Part shown: one piece after another, positions 17,353 to 26,446 of the stretch
Layout of the letters: every line of letters starts with the position of its first letter
Position numbering within the stretch: the first letter of the stretch is position 1
Translations under genes and position numbers: made by a program
NCBI RefSeq assembly: GCF_049546785.1
Contig: NZ_JBMWAN010000002.1
Span: forward strand, 62,001-126,000
Direction of reading: 5' to 3'
DNA from: Nitrospira_D sp035465795
GTDB lineage: Bacteria; Nitrospirota; Nitrospiria; Nitrospirales; Nitrospiraceae
Length of the DNA stretch: 64,000 bases
The notes under the pieces: model-generated
The model's input: the letters and a program-made list of their open reading frames with translations, nothing else
Databases searched by the model: none
Told to the model about the DNA's origin: nothing

Positions 17353-18699
17353 CTAGGCCGCACGCAGAAAGAGCACCCACAGATACAGGGAGCTGATCAG
17401 AATCGACCCGATCATCACGGGAAATCCGAACTTAAAGAATTGCCAAAACGAGATGGGATAGCCCGCTTTGCGCGCGAGATCCACGATCACAACGTTGGCG
17501 CTCGCGCCGATAATCGTGCCGTTCCCTCCCAGACAGGCGCCGAGCGCCAAGGCCCACCAGAGGGGAATGATATCGGCCTGATGCACCAATGTCGCATAAT
17601 CAGCAATCTCCGGATGCAGCGACCGGGCAAGATCCACGATCAGCGGATTCATCGCGGCGACATAGGGGATGTTATCCACCGCGGCTGAGAGCAGGGCCGA
17701 TCCCCATAGGACCGCCATCGTCGATCCTGCCAGATTGCCTTGCGTCACCGCCACCAGCTGATCGGCCAGATAGCGAATCACCCCGACCTTGACCAGCCCG
17801 CCGACCAAAATGAACAACCCGATAAAAAAGAAGATGGTCTTCCATTCGACATCGGTCAGATAGGACAACTCCTCGTCATCCTCCGGCTTCCGGCGCGCAT
17901 GACCGATCAACATGAATAGGCTGGCGCCCAACAGCGCGATCGTGGCCGGCTCAAGATGGATGAGCGAATGGAGACAAAAGCCCGCGTTGACGATCCCTAG
18001 CAGCCAGAGACAGCGGGTTAAAAACGCCCGATCCGTCACCGCGTCCTGTGAATTCAAAGCCTGCACCCCCGTGCGCAAATGCAAGGCCACCGTCATGTTT
18101 CGGCCAAACATGACCCAGATCACAATGAGAAACACGGCCAGGATCAGCACCACCACAGGCCCCAAGACCGCCAGAAAATCGAGATAGCCCAGCTCAGCCT
18201 TGCTGGCAATCATGATATTCGGCGGATCACCGACCAACGTCGCAGTCCCCCCGATATTCGAAGCCAGCGCCTCGGTCACCAGAAATGCGACGGGGTTGAG
18301 CTCCAACCGCTTTGCAATCGACAAGGTGACGGGCGCCATCAGCAGGACGGTCGTCACGTTATCGAGCATCGCCGAGAGCCCGGCCGTCATCAGCGCCAGC
18401 AACACCAGCAGGCGAAACGGTTTGGCGTCGGCCCGCTGCGCCGCCCAAATCGCCATGACTTCGAACAGACCCGTCTCGCGGACAATGTTGATGATCACCA
18501 TCATCCCGATCAGCAGAAACACGACATTGTAGTCGACCCCGAACTCATGGGAGTAGAACGCTTCGTCTTGGGAGACCACCCCCAACCCGATCATGACCGC
18601 CGCACCGAACAACGCCACAATCGTCTTGTGGATCCGTTCGGTCATAATGACGAGATAACACACACCGAAAATCAGCAAGGCCAGAGAGAGAGACGACAT
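17353..18699 (-). CDS. ArsB/NhaD-superfamily ion transporter
   Basis: The 448-residue membrane protein has about 11-12 hydrophobic helices and two repeats of the ion-transporter superfamily marks: 'SAMLDNVTTVLLMAPV' with 'GGTATLVGDPPNIMI', and 'SAAVDNIPYVAAMNP' with 'GGNGTIIGASANVVI'. These inverted repeats are typical of ArsB, NhaD and the YbiR/P-protein branch, so it may move arsenite, sodium/protons or carboxylates. No ars genes are adjacent, which makes arsenite less likely. The start at MSSLSLALL has AGAGG 7 bases upstream. Confidence 0.85.
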   Translation of the reverse strand: MSSLSLALLIFGVCYLVIMTERIHKTIVALFGAAVMIGLGVVSQDEAFYSHEFGVDYNVVFLLIGMMVIINIVRETGLFEVMAIWAAQRADAKPFRLLVLLALMTAGLSAMLDNVTTVLLMAPVTLSIAKRLELNPVAFLVTEALASNIGGTATLVGDPPNIMIASKAELGYLDFLAVLGPVVVLILAVFLIVIWVMFGRNMTVALHLRTGVQALNSQDAVTDRAFLTRCLWLLGIVNAGFCLHSLIHLEPATIALLGASLFMLIGHARRKPEDDEELSYLTDVEWKTIFFFIGLFILVGGLVKVGVIRYLADQLVAVTQGNLAGSTMAVLWGSALLSAAVDNIPYVAAMNPLIVDLARSLHPEIADYATLVHQADIIPLWWALALGACLGGNGTIIGASANVVIVDLARKAGYPISFWQFFKFGFPVMIGSILISSLYLWVLFLRAA

Positions 18700-18972
18700 G
18701 CACAACCTCTTGAACCCGGAGTAACGAGCCTGGGAGAACCTGACGCATTATCAACGGCTGGCCAGCTCTATGCAATGAGCATCGTGCTCCACAAGGCAGA
18801 GGGGCACAACCTCGAAAATTGTCAGGGTCATGAGGATCTGGCTTCCGCGCGATGGCAGAACTGGCAGCCCGAACGATGTCAGACCTGGGAGGATACGATG
18901 CCCGGAGAGAGGGTGCGTTAAGGAAGACAGGGCTGCCGCGAAGCGGTGCAGTCGCTCCTCGGCAGCGGTCGT

Positions 18973-19821
18973 TTATCGAACCGTGAAATCCAGCGTCATG
19001 CCCTTCGCAAAGTGCGGCGCGCCGGTCTGATGGTCCGGGAAGAAACAGATCAGCCCGTACCGGCCCGGCTCGAAGTTGCCGGTGAAAAATCCGCTGCCGC
19101 CACGCTCCAACCCAACGATCCCTCCCAAAGGGCGCCCCGGCGGCGGGCCGGACGCGCCTGGCTCGAAGGCCTCGCCGAAATCCTTCGCTGTCTTGCCGGG
19201 ATCCAGCTTCACGACGACGACTTCATGCTGCTGCCCCCCGGCATTCATCACGTGAATGGTGTGGGCTCCGGCCCTCATCGGCTGAGACAGCGCAAACGCA
19301 AAGTCGGTCGTGGTGATCGACAGGTCAGCGGCCGGTTGAGTGGAGACGGTTCTCGCTGAGGGCGTGACCGTCAATGGCTTTGCCATGCCCAACGCCACGT
19401 GCGGCACGCCCTTCTGATCCGGGATCAGGCAGAGCAACAGGTAATTGCCCGCCGTGAGCTGCATCATGGACGTTGCATCGCTCCCCGGCAGAACGGCGTT
19501 CGGTCCCCCGACGAACTTCGCCCACTGCGGCGGATGAGCCGGATCCGCCTTCATCGCCGCCTGGAAATCCGCCGCCGTCTTTCCTTCTGTGAGCTGCAGG
19601 ATCTGCACATGGTGTGGTTCTTTCCCCTCGTTCCGGACCTGCACTGTGGTCATCCCGGCCGGAATGCGGTCAGGACCGGTGAACCCGTAATCCTGCGCCA
19701 CGAAGACGACCGCATCGCCGCCGGAACCGGAACCCGCCGCCGCGCCGGCCTCGCCCCACGGAAACGCAGACGCGAGCAGCACACCCGACACCGTCATTGC
19801 TTGAAGCAACCTCTGTGACAT
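18973..19821 (-). CDS. Periplasmic protein with two cupredoxin-like domains
   Basis: The 282-residue protein starts MSQRLLQAMTVSG, with GGAGG 5 bases upstream and a signal peptide ending near EAGAAA. Residues about 35-150 and about 165-280 are two related halves, each with 'V.DYGFTG/TDFAFAL', an internal 'HH/HE' after 'NEGKEPHHVQIL' and 'NAGGQQHEVVVV', and a late 'G.Y.L.CF/LIPD...G.PH..KGM'. These fit cupredoxin strands with His and Cys/Met-type copper ligands, though ligand sets are incomplete. It may bind copper or a lipophilic ligand. Confidence 0.72.
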   Translation of the reverse strand: MSQRLLQAMTVSGVLLASAFPWGEAGAAAGSGSGGDAVVFVAQDYGFTGPDRIPAGMTTVQVRNEGKEPHHVQILQLTEGKTAADFQAAMKADPAHPPQWAKFVGGPNAVLPGSDATSMMQLTAGNYLLLCLIPDQKGVPHVALGMAKPLTVTPSARTVSTQPAADLSITTTDFAFALSQPMRAGAHTIHVMNAGGQQHEVVVVKLDPGKTAKDFGEAFEPGASGPPPGRPLGGIVGLERGGSGFFTGNFEPGRYGLICFFPDHQTGAPHFAKGMTLDFTVR

Positions 19822-19998
19822 GGGAACCTCCTTCCGTCGTAACAAAACCGCTATAGGTCATTGGAAAGCCTCCTTTCCGGGAGGCGGCCATCACCCCTCG
19901 ACGGACGGACTCTAGCACGAGAGGACGAGCGGCAATTCCTAAGAATATGCTATCGTTGTCCTAATTCTTTCTTAATTCCGGCGAATCGGTCACTTGCC

Positions 19999-20454
19999 AT
20001 GATTCCTCCAGCCATGGTCGATCTGCTGCAGACCGGCGTATCCGTTGTGGTCGGCACGCGCGATGCGGATCTCATGCCCGAATGCACGAGAGCCTGGGGC
20101 ATTCATCTCGAAAAGGATCGCCGCACCGTCACGATCTTCCTGACAGAAGCCATTTCCCGGCAAACGCTCAGGAACTTGCGGGAGAACGGCCAGGTCGCCA
20201 TCAGCTGCACGAGGCCGACCGACCACGTGGCCTGCCAACTCAAGGGCCGCCTGCGCGCCATCCGGCCCGCCGATCAGCGCGACCGGGAGCGCAGCAGGCA
20301 CTGGCACCGCGAGTTCGTGGAAGAGATCGTCGCCATCGGCGTGCAGGCTGAGGTGGGCGAAGCCTGGATCACGGAACCGGCGCTGGCCGTCGAGATCGAC
20401 GTGACCGACGTGTTTCAGCAGACCCCAGGCCCCGGGACCGGCGAAAAGATCTGA
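19999..20454 (+). CDS. PNPOx-fold flavin-binding protein
   Basis: The 151-residue protein has the split-barrel features of pyridoxamine 5'-phosphate-oxidase-like proteins: 'VSVVVGTRDADLMPECTRAWGIHLEKDRRTVTIFL' then 'LRENGQVAISCTRPTDHVACQLKGRL'. It lacks a recognisable substrate pocket signature, so it may bind FMN or haem. The long upstream extension is not protein-like; I start at MIPPAMVDLL. The next gene begins 2 bp after its stop, so they form an operon of two related folds. Confidence 0.72.
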   Translation: MIPPAMVDLLQTGVSVVVGTRDADLMPECTRAWGIHLEKDRRTVTIFLTEAISRQTLRNLRENGQVAISCTRPTDHVACQLKGRLRAIRPADQRDRERSRHWHREFVEEIVAIGVQAEVGEAWITEPALAVEIDVTDVFQQTPGPGTGEKI

Positions 20455-20456
20455 CC

Positions 20457-21860
20457 ATGGAAACCGGCCTCCTCCGCATCGAAGACCTCTGGCCCTGCCT
20501 CCAAGGGATGATCCCCGCCGCCTTGAGCACCTGCGCGCCGGACGGCACCCCCAACATCACGTTCATCAGTCAGATCTCTTACGTCGATGCCAGACACATC
20601 GCGATCTCGCATCAGTTCTTCAACAAAACGCACCGGAACGTCCGCGAGAATCCGTTGGCCTGCGCCATGATGCTCGACCCGCGCACGTTACAGGCCTACC
20701 GGCTGCGGCTGCGATTCGACCATGCCGAATCCTCCGGCCCCCTGTACGACGCGATGTCGCTGCAACTGCAAGCCATCGCGTCGTACTCCGGCATGACCGA
20801 TGTGTTCCGCCTGCTGGCCGCCGACGTGTACGAGATCCTGGGCATCGAACGGGTGGAGGGCTTTACCCGGCTGCCGACGCCGCCGCCCTCGGAATGCCCC
20901 TCGCGCGTCTTCGTCGATGAAGACCTGGTGTTATTGCGGCTCATCGGCGAAAGGTTGACCCGGTCTGAATTGCTGGGAGACTTGCTGGAGACCGCACTCC
21001 AGTTGCTCGACGAGCGGCTCGGCTTTCGGCACGCCATCATCCTGCTGGCGGATGACCGGCACGACAAACTCTTTACGATTGCAAGCCGCGGGTATCCCGA
21101 GAACGGGGTGGGATCCGAGGTGGGCTTTGGAGAAGGCCTGATCGGCATGGTCGCGCGGGCGCGGCGCGCCCTCCGCCTATCGGCGATCGATCACAGCCTC
21201 CGGTACGCGCGCGCCGTCCGCGACCGGGCTGAAGCCGTGGCCGGGGCGGAGGCCCTGTGCCGGGAAATCCCGCTCCCCGGCCTGCCCGGAGCCGCGAGCC
21301 AGATCGCCGTGCCGCTGATGACGCGCGGGCGGGTGATCGGAGTCCTCGCCGTCGAAAGCCCCGACCCACTCGCCTTCATGCCCAGGGAAGACACCATGCT
21401 GACGATCATCGCCGGACAGCTGGCCGCCGGCATCGAACAGTTGGGCCGCGAGTCGGAAGAAGCCTCCCCAGCCGCTCCCGCACAGACCAAGCCGCCTCGC
21501 ATGACCGGCAGCACACCGCGCACCAGGCACTTCTGCTTCTTTCATGCCGACGATTGTGTATTCGTGGACGGAGAATATCTCGTTCGCAATGTGCCGGGCC
21601 GCATCCTCTGGCGGCTGCTCACCCAGCACCGGGACGAAGGGCGGTCCGAGTTCACCAACCGCGAACTCCGGATGGATGCCTGGCTCGGCCTGCCGGAAAT
21701 CAAGGACAATCTGGAAACGCGGTTGATTCTCTTGCGGAAGCGGATGGAACAGAAATGCCCGGATGTCCGGCTCGTCCCCCGGGGTCGGGGCCGGTTTGCG
21801 CTGGAAGCGGAGGTGCCGATCGAGCTCGCCGAAAAAAAGGGGGAGCCCCGCCCATCTTGA
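20457..21860 (+). CDS. PNPOx-GAF-winged-helix fusion protein
   Basis: The 467-residue protein has three parts. Residues about 1-140 are a PNPOx-like split barrel ('STCAPDGTPNITFISQISYVD', 'NVRENPLACAMMLDP'). Residues about 155-345 form a GAF domain ('LGDLLETALQLLDERLGFRHAIILLADD' ... 'QIAVPLMTRGRVIGVLAVESPDP'). Residues about 370-450 look like a winged helix ('FVDGEYLVRNVPGRILWRLL' ... 'DNLETRLILLRKRME' ... 'RGRGRFAL'). The combination suggests a sensor-regulator in which flavin or redox ligand binding is linked to DNA binding; that role is inference. It follows a single-domain PNPOx gene at 2 bp. Confidence 0.75.
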   Translation: METGLLRIEDLWPCLQGMIPAALSTCAPDGTPNITFISQISYVDARHIAISHQFFNKTHRNVRENPLACAMMLDPRTLQAYRLRLRFDHAESSGPLYDAMSLQLQAIASYSGMTDVFRLLAADVYEILGIERVEGFTRLPTPPPSECPSRVFVDEDLVLLRLIGERLTRSELLGDLLETALQLLDERLGFRHAIILLADDRHDKLFTIASRGYPENGVGSEVGFGEGLIGMVARARRALRLSAIDHSLRYARAVRDRAEAVAGAEALCREIPLPGLPGAASQIAVPLMTRGRVIGVLAVESPDPLAFMPREDTMLTIIAGQLAAGIEQLGRESEEASPAAPAQTKPPRMTGSTPRTRHFCFFHADDCVFVDGEYLVRNVPGRILWRLLTQHRDEGRSEFTNRELRMDAWLGLPEIKDNLETRLILLRKRMEQKCPDVRLVPRGRGRFALEAEVPIELAEKKGEPRPS

Positions 21861-21940
21861 TTCCTGCTTGTGCCAGTGCCTAGTCTGGCAGAGGGCCGCA
21901 GAGGGGTGACGGAGAAGGCTTACACATGGGAGAAGGAAGC

Positions 21941-22558
21941 ATGCGTATCATTGTGGTGGGAGCAACGGGAACGATCGGATCCGCAGTGGTTGCGGCGTTG
22001 TCCGCGCGGCATGACGTCGTCAGCGTCGGAAATACGCAGGGAGCGATCCGCGTGGACCTCGCGTCAACGGAGTCCATCACGCAATTGTTTCGCGCCGTCG
22101 GCCCCTTTGATGCGCTCGTGTGCGCGGCAGGCCGGGCCGCGTTCGGGAGCCTGGACGAGCTGAAGGATGCCGACTATCAGATTGGGCTGTCCAACAAACT
22201 CATGGGACAGGTTAACCTCGTGCGCATCGGCCGGCAGTATGTCCACGACAACGGCTCCTTCACGCTCACCAGCGGCGTCCTCAGCCGTGAACCTATGAAG
22301 GGCAGCGCGTCAATCAGCATGGTCAATGCGGGGCTCGAAGGCTTCGCTCGCGCCGCCGCATTGGAACTGCCGCGCGGGATTCGCATCAACGTCGTAAGCC
22401 CGCCCTGGGTCACCGAGACCTTGATTGCGCGGAAGATGGACCCATCGCTCGGCCTGCCTGCCGCCACCGTCGCCCAAGCCTATCGCGCCGGCGTAGAAGG
22501 CACCGCAACAGGACAAACCATCGACCCGCGCACATTCGCCGCCGGTCCGCGAGGCTAG
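21941..22558 (+). CDS. Short-chain dehydrogenase/reductase
   Basis: The 205-residue protein begins MRIIVVGATGTIGSAVVAAL, the GxxGxxG nucleotide motif of classical SDRs. It has 'VCAAGRAAFG' (NNAG equivalent) and an active-site region with Ser in LTSGVLSREP. The usual YxxxK is replaced by 'SMVNAGLEGFARAAALE', so the catalytic Tyr and Lys are missing, a known feature of the YwnB/short SDR subset. The start is the ATG after AGAAGGAAGC. Its stop overlaps by 4 bp with the convergent SMR gene. Confidence 0.83.
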   Translation: MRIIVVGATGTIGSAVVAALSARHDVVSVGNTQGAIRVDLASTESITQLFRAVGPFDALVCAAGRAAFGSLDELKDADYQIGLSNKLMGQVNLVRIGRQYVHDNGSFTLTSGVLSREPMKGSASISMVNAGLEGFARAAALELPRGIRINVVSPPWVTETLIARKMDPSLGLPAATVAQAYRAGVEGTATGQTIDPRTFAAGPRG

Positions 22559-22869
22559 GAACTGATTTTAAGTCCGACAATGCCGAACAGGATCAAGGCG
22601 ATTGAGACCAGCCTTGGGACGGCCGTCGATTCCCCGAACAAGATGATGCCGAAGAGCGCCGTGCCGGCCGCGCCGATGCCGGTCCAGACGGCATAGCCGG
22701 TTCCGACGGGAATGGTCTTGAGGGCCTCCGCGAGGCAATAGAAACTGGCGATCATCGCCAGCACGGTCCCGGCGCTGGGCCACGGACGTGAAAATCCTTC
22801 CGTGTACTTCAACCCGACGGCCCAGACAACCTCGAACAACCCCGCCACCAGCAGATAATACCAGGCCAC
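22555..22869 (-). CDS. Small multidrug resistance (SMR) transporter, SugE/Gdx-like
   Basis: The 104-residue protein has four transmembrane helices. The essential Glu is in the first helix (AGLFEVVWAVGLKYTEGF), followed by 'AVWTGIGAAGTALFGIILFGE'. Proteins of this size export guanidinium or quaternary ammonium ions by proton exchange as dimers. 'GLKYTEGFSRPWPS' points to the SugE/Gdx branch rather than EmrE. I saw no guanidine riboswitch in the roughly 120 bp upstream. Confidence 0.92.
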   Translation of the reverse strand: MAWYYLLVAGLFEVVWAVGLKYTEGFSRPWPSAGTVLAMIASFYCLAEALKTIPVGTGYAVWTGIGAAGTALFGIILFGESTAVPRLVSIALILFGIVGLKISS

Positions 22870-23121
22870 AGATCACCTCATGTGCGCACGATTCATCTCT
22901 TCCCGGCCGTCACTGCGAGCCGGAATCCGGTCTCTACTCAGGGAACTTTACCAGCGGACGATTCTCGGCGTAGCCGATAGGATAGTCAATGACCGCCGGA
23001 TCTCACAACATCCCGACCGCCTCGTCGCCTCGAGCTGACGACCTTCCCCCGCGAAGCTGCCGAACAGCCTGCGCCTATGCTATCCTCCGCGCAACCGGCC
23101 TTATCCAGGAGGGAAACCATC

Positions 23122-24199
23122 TTGCGAATCAGACTGATATCAGCAGGCTGTATCGGATTACTCGGGTTGATCAGTGCCACGGCGCTCTCGCCGCTGCTCC
23201 AATCGGCTCACGCCTCGCCGTCCGGCCATGCCCCTCACGGAACCGTGACCATCGACGGCGTGACCGTGCCGGACATCGGACCGCTGCCGACCTCGACGCC
23301 CACGCCTTCCACGAATCTGAATTACACGGCCAAAATCGAGTTGGGCAAGCAGCTTTACTTCGACGGCCGCCTCTCCAAGAACGGGGCGATCTCCTGCGCC
23401 TTCTGCCACAATCCCGGCAACCGGATTCGCCGACCCGCGGCAGACCTCCATTGGGATCAACGGCGGTGTGGGCGGACGCCAGGCGCCGACGGTCTATAAC
23501 ACCGCCTTCAACCACCTTCAGTTCTGGGACGGACGGGCCCGCTCGCTGGAAGAGCAAGCCATCGGTCCGATTCACAATCCGATCGAGATGGGCGAAACCC
23601 ACGAAAACGTGGTGCGCAAGCTCGGCAAAGTCAAAGGCTATCAACAGCAGTTCCGGGCCGTCTTTGGATCGGACGTGAATCTCCAGGATCTCGCCAACGC
23701 CATCGCGGCCTATGAGCGGACGGTCATTTCGACGAATTCCGCCTTCGACAAATATGTCCTCGGAGACCAGAAGGCCATGGATGAGGCCGCCGTGAGAGGC
23801 ATGGCCCTGTTCAAGGGCAAAGCGCGCTGCATCCTCTGCCACAGCGGATCGAACTTCACGGACAACCAGTTCCATAACCTGGGCGTGCCGCAAGTCGGCC
23901 CGGCGAAAGAGGACCAGGGAAGGTATAACGTCACCAGGGCAGAGAAGGACAAAGGCGCCTTCAAGACCCCGACGTTGCGAAGCATCACGGAAACGGCTCC
24001 GTACATGCACGACGGCGCGTTCAAGACCCTCGAAGAGGTGGTGGATTTCCTGAGTGAGGGGGGCGGATCAAGCCAGAATCTGAGCGCGCTTATGAAACCC
24101 CTCAACCTGACGCCTGAGGAAAAGACCGACCTCGTGGCCTTTCTCAAAGCGCTGGCGGGAGAACCGATCAAGTTCCAGATGCCCAAGTTGCCCAAGTAA
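23122..24199 (+). pseudogene. Di-haem cytochrome-c peroxidase (MauG/CcpA family), frameshifted
   Basis: The start is TTG with GGAGGG 8 bases before it, followed by a signal peptide ending QSAHAS. Frame one covers the N-terminal haem site (CAFCHN, about residue 94). Coding then shifts by one base: after CCCGGC an extra A near 23419-23420 moves 'GFADPRQTSIGINGG' into the next frame, which continues with the second haem site CILCHS, 'TPTLRSITETAPYMHDG' and the C-terminus. Without that base the product is about 358 residues, normal for the family, which reduces hydrogen peroxide in the periplasm. Either a recent mutation or a read error. Confidence 0.88.
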
Positions 24200-24247
24200 A
24201 CCCGGGCTCAACCTGTCCCGGGGTGGCGCGATGCCGCTCGTGTCGAG

Positions 24248-24607
24248 TCACTTCGCCAGGGTTCGCACGTAGGCCAGCACATCCCGGCTCTGTTTCTCCG
24301 AGAGGTTCCCCTTCCAGGCCGGCATGTTCGGTTTGCCGTCGTGGATCGTCTTGAGCAGCTCGGCATCGGACTTCTGCCTGGTCGACGGTGACGTGAGATT
24401 CGCCGGATCCGGCCCCAACAGGCGATACCCGTCCCCTCCTCCTTCAGGCCCGTGACAGCCGGCGCAGTTCCTTGCGAACAGCGTCTTGCCCCGCGCCGCA
24501 TCGCCGCGTTCAGCCTTGGGTTCGGCCTGTCCCTCACCCGTCACTCCGAAGAAAACACCGCCCACACATGCGGCCGTTGCGATCCAGAACAACCAGCGCT
24601 TCCCCAT
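24248..24607 (-). CDS. Small periplasmic c-type cytochrome
   Basis: The 119-residue protein has a signal peptide (MGKRWLFWIATAACVGGVFFG), one CXXCH haem site in NCAGCHGPEGGGDG and a distal Met candidate in GKPNMPAWKG, followed by 'LAYVRTLAK'. This is the class I cytochrome c (PF13442-type) pattern with a single haem. Convergent with the di-haem peroxidase gene, it could donate electrons to it or to a membrane complex; the pairing is inferred from position. Confidence 0.9.
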   Translation of the reverse strand: MGKRWLFWIATAACVGGVFFGVTGEGQAEPKAERGDAARGKTLFARNCAGCHGPEGGGDGYRLLGPDPANLTSPSTRQKSDAELLKTIHDGKPNMPAWKGNLSEKQSRDVLAYVRTLAK

Positions 24608-24689
24608 GGTCTATCCTCCCTCCGGTGCTCATACCGGCGCGTGCCATCTGACCCCTGTCTTGGATGAGGCGAATCAAGCGCCCGCGCAA

Positions 24690-24950
24690 CTAGTCCGGTT
24701 GTCGATCGATCCCCGCTTTGATCGTGAGGAACCGCCGGACCCCGACCGCCAGGAATACCGCCCCCATGACCAGCGACACCACACCCAGTGTCTGGATGAC
24801 GACTCCTTCCAGCCACCAGACAGCCGGAATGCCGACGGCGAAAAATCCCAGCGCGGTTCTGACATACGACAGCAACGTACGCTCATTCGCCAGCTCGGTC
24901 CGCTGCCGGGCCAGCCGATCCCGCACCAGTGTATCCGTCCGCTCAGGCAT
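24690..24950 (-). CDS. DUF202 (YidH-type) membrane protein
   Basis: The 86-residue protein starts MPERTDTLVRDRLARQRTELANERTLLSYVRTALGF. 'RTELANERTxLxWxRT' is the signature of DUF202 proteins, here with Tyr for Trp. Two further hydrophobic helices follow ('VVSLVMGAVFLAVGV'). Such proteins are small inner-membrane proteins of unknown role. The frame extends 34 codons upstream but the upstream residues are not membrane-like, so the internal ATG is preferred. Confidence 0.82.
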   Translation of the reverse strand: MPERTDTLVRDRLARQRTELANERTLLSYVRTALGFFAVGIPAVWWLEGVVIQTLGVVSLVMGAVFLAVGVRRFLTIKAGIDRQPD

Positions 24951-25073
24951 GAGAGATCTCCCGATTCCCGCCGAACCATAGCCCATCACCTGATGAAGCT
25001 CAACTGTCAGGAGGAGCCTCGTGGCATACAAGCAGCGCGAACAGCCAGGCACCGGACCTTCCGTGCCGGCACC

Positions 25074-26258
25074 TCACTCATCGAGAGCAGGGCGCAGCAG
25101 AAAGGGGCCGTAGACCAAGGCGAACAACAGATACCCGCCGCTCCAGCAGGCAGCCGCCAATCCGAGCATGAGATTCGCCGGAAGGCCGGTCGTCGGCCCG
25201 ACCACCCGCAACAGGGCGCCGACCGTCACGAGGGCATACATCAGGACCGTGAAAGGCCCGGCATGGCGGGCGCGGCCCGTGTGGCCCAGGCTCGCGCGGG
25301 TCATCACCCCCAGCGTCATAACACCCACGGCGCCGGCCGTGAACGCGTGGACCGCATCCGTCGGCGGCAAGCCTATCCCGATGATCGAACTCCCCAGGAC
25401 CAGCAGGGCCAGGACCAGCCAGCCATAACCCAGGTGGAGGACCAGCACCAGCGGCTCACGCCACGTCATCCAGCCATACCAGCGGGAGAGACGACCCAGG
25501 CTGGCCAGCCCGGCCATGACCAGCAACCAGCCCGTCGTGGGCGCCTGCGGCTGAACGGTCCAGGCTGTCACGGCCATGCCCACGAGCAGGAGCGACAGAC
25601 CATCGAAGCGGGAAAACGGGGCGGGCTGTTCGGTTCTCCCCTGCTGGGCCAGAAACTCACCGGTAAAGTTGGGGATGACGCGGCCGCCGATCAGCGACAC
25701 CAGCACCATGACCAGCGCGATCGCCATGCGTTCGGGAAGATCCGTCGCGGCGCCGCTCACAACCAGAACATGAAAGAAAATATTAGCGCCGGCATAGAGG
25801 CTGATCACCCCTCCGATCGGGGCCTGGGACCAGCTCTTCCCTGCGGCCAGTTCTCTCCAGACGAATCCTGCGACCGCCACAAGAAACGAGGCGTCCACAA
25901 TGGCGGCCAGGAGGGGGGAAAACCAGGTGACGGCGATGACCACACGTCCGGCCAGCCAGACCGTGAAGAGGAGCATCAATTCAAGGCCCCTGATCGGCGG
26001 ACGGTCGGTCCAGTTGGGAATGGCCGTGAGCAGGAAACCCGTAATCACCGCGGGTAGGAAGCCGAAGACCATCTCATGCACGTGCCAATCCCGCGCAGGG
26101 AAAAGAAGAGCCGGGTCGCTGACGCCGGCCAGCATCAGAATCCAGACAGGAACCGCCACACCGGCAAACAGCGCCGCCCCGAGAAAGAACGGCCGGAAGC
26201 CGTACGAAAACAGCGCCGGTCCGCGATAGCCGGAGCCCTCATTCTGCTGATCAGTCAT
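25074..26258 (-). CDS. nnrS: NnrS family haem-copper membrane protein
   Basis: The 394-residue protein has about 12 hydrophobic helices with family motifs: 'ALFSYGFRPFFLGAALFAG', 'DWHVHEMVFGFLPAVITGFLLTAIPNWT', 'GGRVIPNFTG', 'HAFTAGAVGVMTLGVMTRASLGHTG'. Conserved His residues offer haem/copper ligands. NnrS proteins protect against nitric oxide stress during denitrification or nitrite metabolism. A promoter TTGACA-N17-TAGCCT lies 87 bp upstream. DUF202 and cytochrome c genes follow on the same strand. Confidence 0.93.
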   Translation of the reverse strand: MTDQQNEGSGYRGPALFSYGFRPFFLGAALFAGVAVPVWILMLAGVSDPALLFPARDWHVHEMVFGFLPAVITGFLLTAIPNWTDRPPIRGLELMLLFTVWLAGRVVIAVTWFSPLLAAIVDASFLVAVAGFVWRELAAGKSWSQAPIGGVISLYAGANIFFHVLVVSGAATDLPERMAIALVMVLVSLIGGRVIPNFTGEFLAQQGRTEQPAPFSRFDGLSLLLVGMAVTAWTVQPQAPTTGWLLVMAGLASLGRLSRWYGWMTWREPLVLVLHLGYGWLVLALLVLGSSIIGIGLPPTDAVHAFTAGAVGVMTLGVMTRASLGHTGRARHAGPFTVLMYALVTVGALLRVVGPTTGLPANLMLGLAAACWSGGYLLFALVYGPFLLRPALDE

Positions 26259-26344
26259 AGCTCCCCGCTGTTCTCACCATGGTGCACAGAACCATGGCAC
26301 GGCATCGACACGGTCACACCGCCTGACGAAACGACACTCGTGCC

Positions 26345-26373
26345 AGGCTACGTTTTGCCTACGGCCCTGTCAA
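26345..26373 (-). promoter_or_regulatory. Promoter of nnrS
   Basis: TTGACA (26373-26368), 17-base spacer, TAGCCT (26350-26345), upstream of the nnrS ATG at 26258. No Crp/Fnr-type inverted repeat is evident here. Confidence 0.65.
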
Positions 26374-26409
26374 CGACTGCCCGTCGCGGGAACAACGCAT
26401 GGCGTCGCA

Positions 26410-26438
26410 TTCACTTTGGCGGCGGCAGCCGGTACAAT
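26410..26438 (+). promoter_or_regulatory. Promoter of the RibD-type reductase gene, near-leaderless
   Basis: TTCACT (26410-26415), 17-base spacer and TACAAT (26433-26438). The ATG follows only 8 bases after the -10 box and has no ribosome site, so the mRNA would have essentially no leader. Confidence 0.45.
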
Positions 26439-26446
26439 CCTCACCG

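Noticed and set aside
22870..22990. Guanidine riboswitch upstream of the SMR gene
   Set aside because: I looked for the ykkC and mini-ykkC conserved elements and found none, only a GC hairpin.
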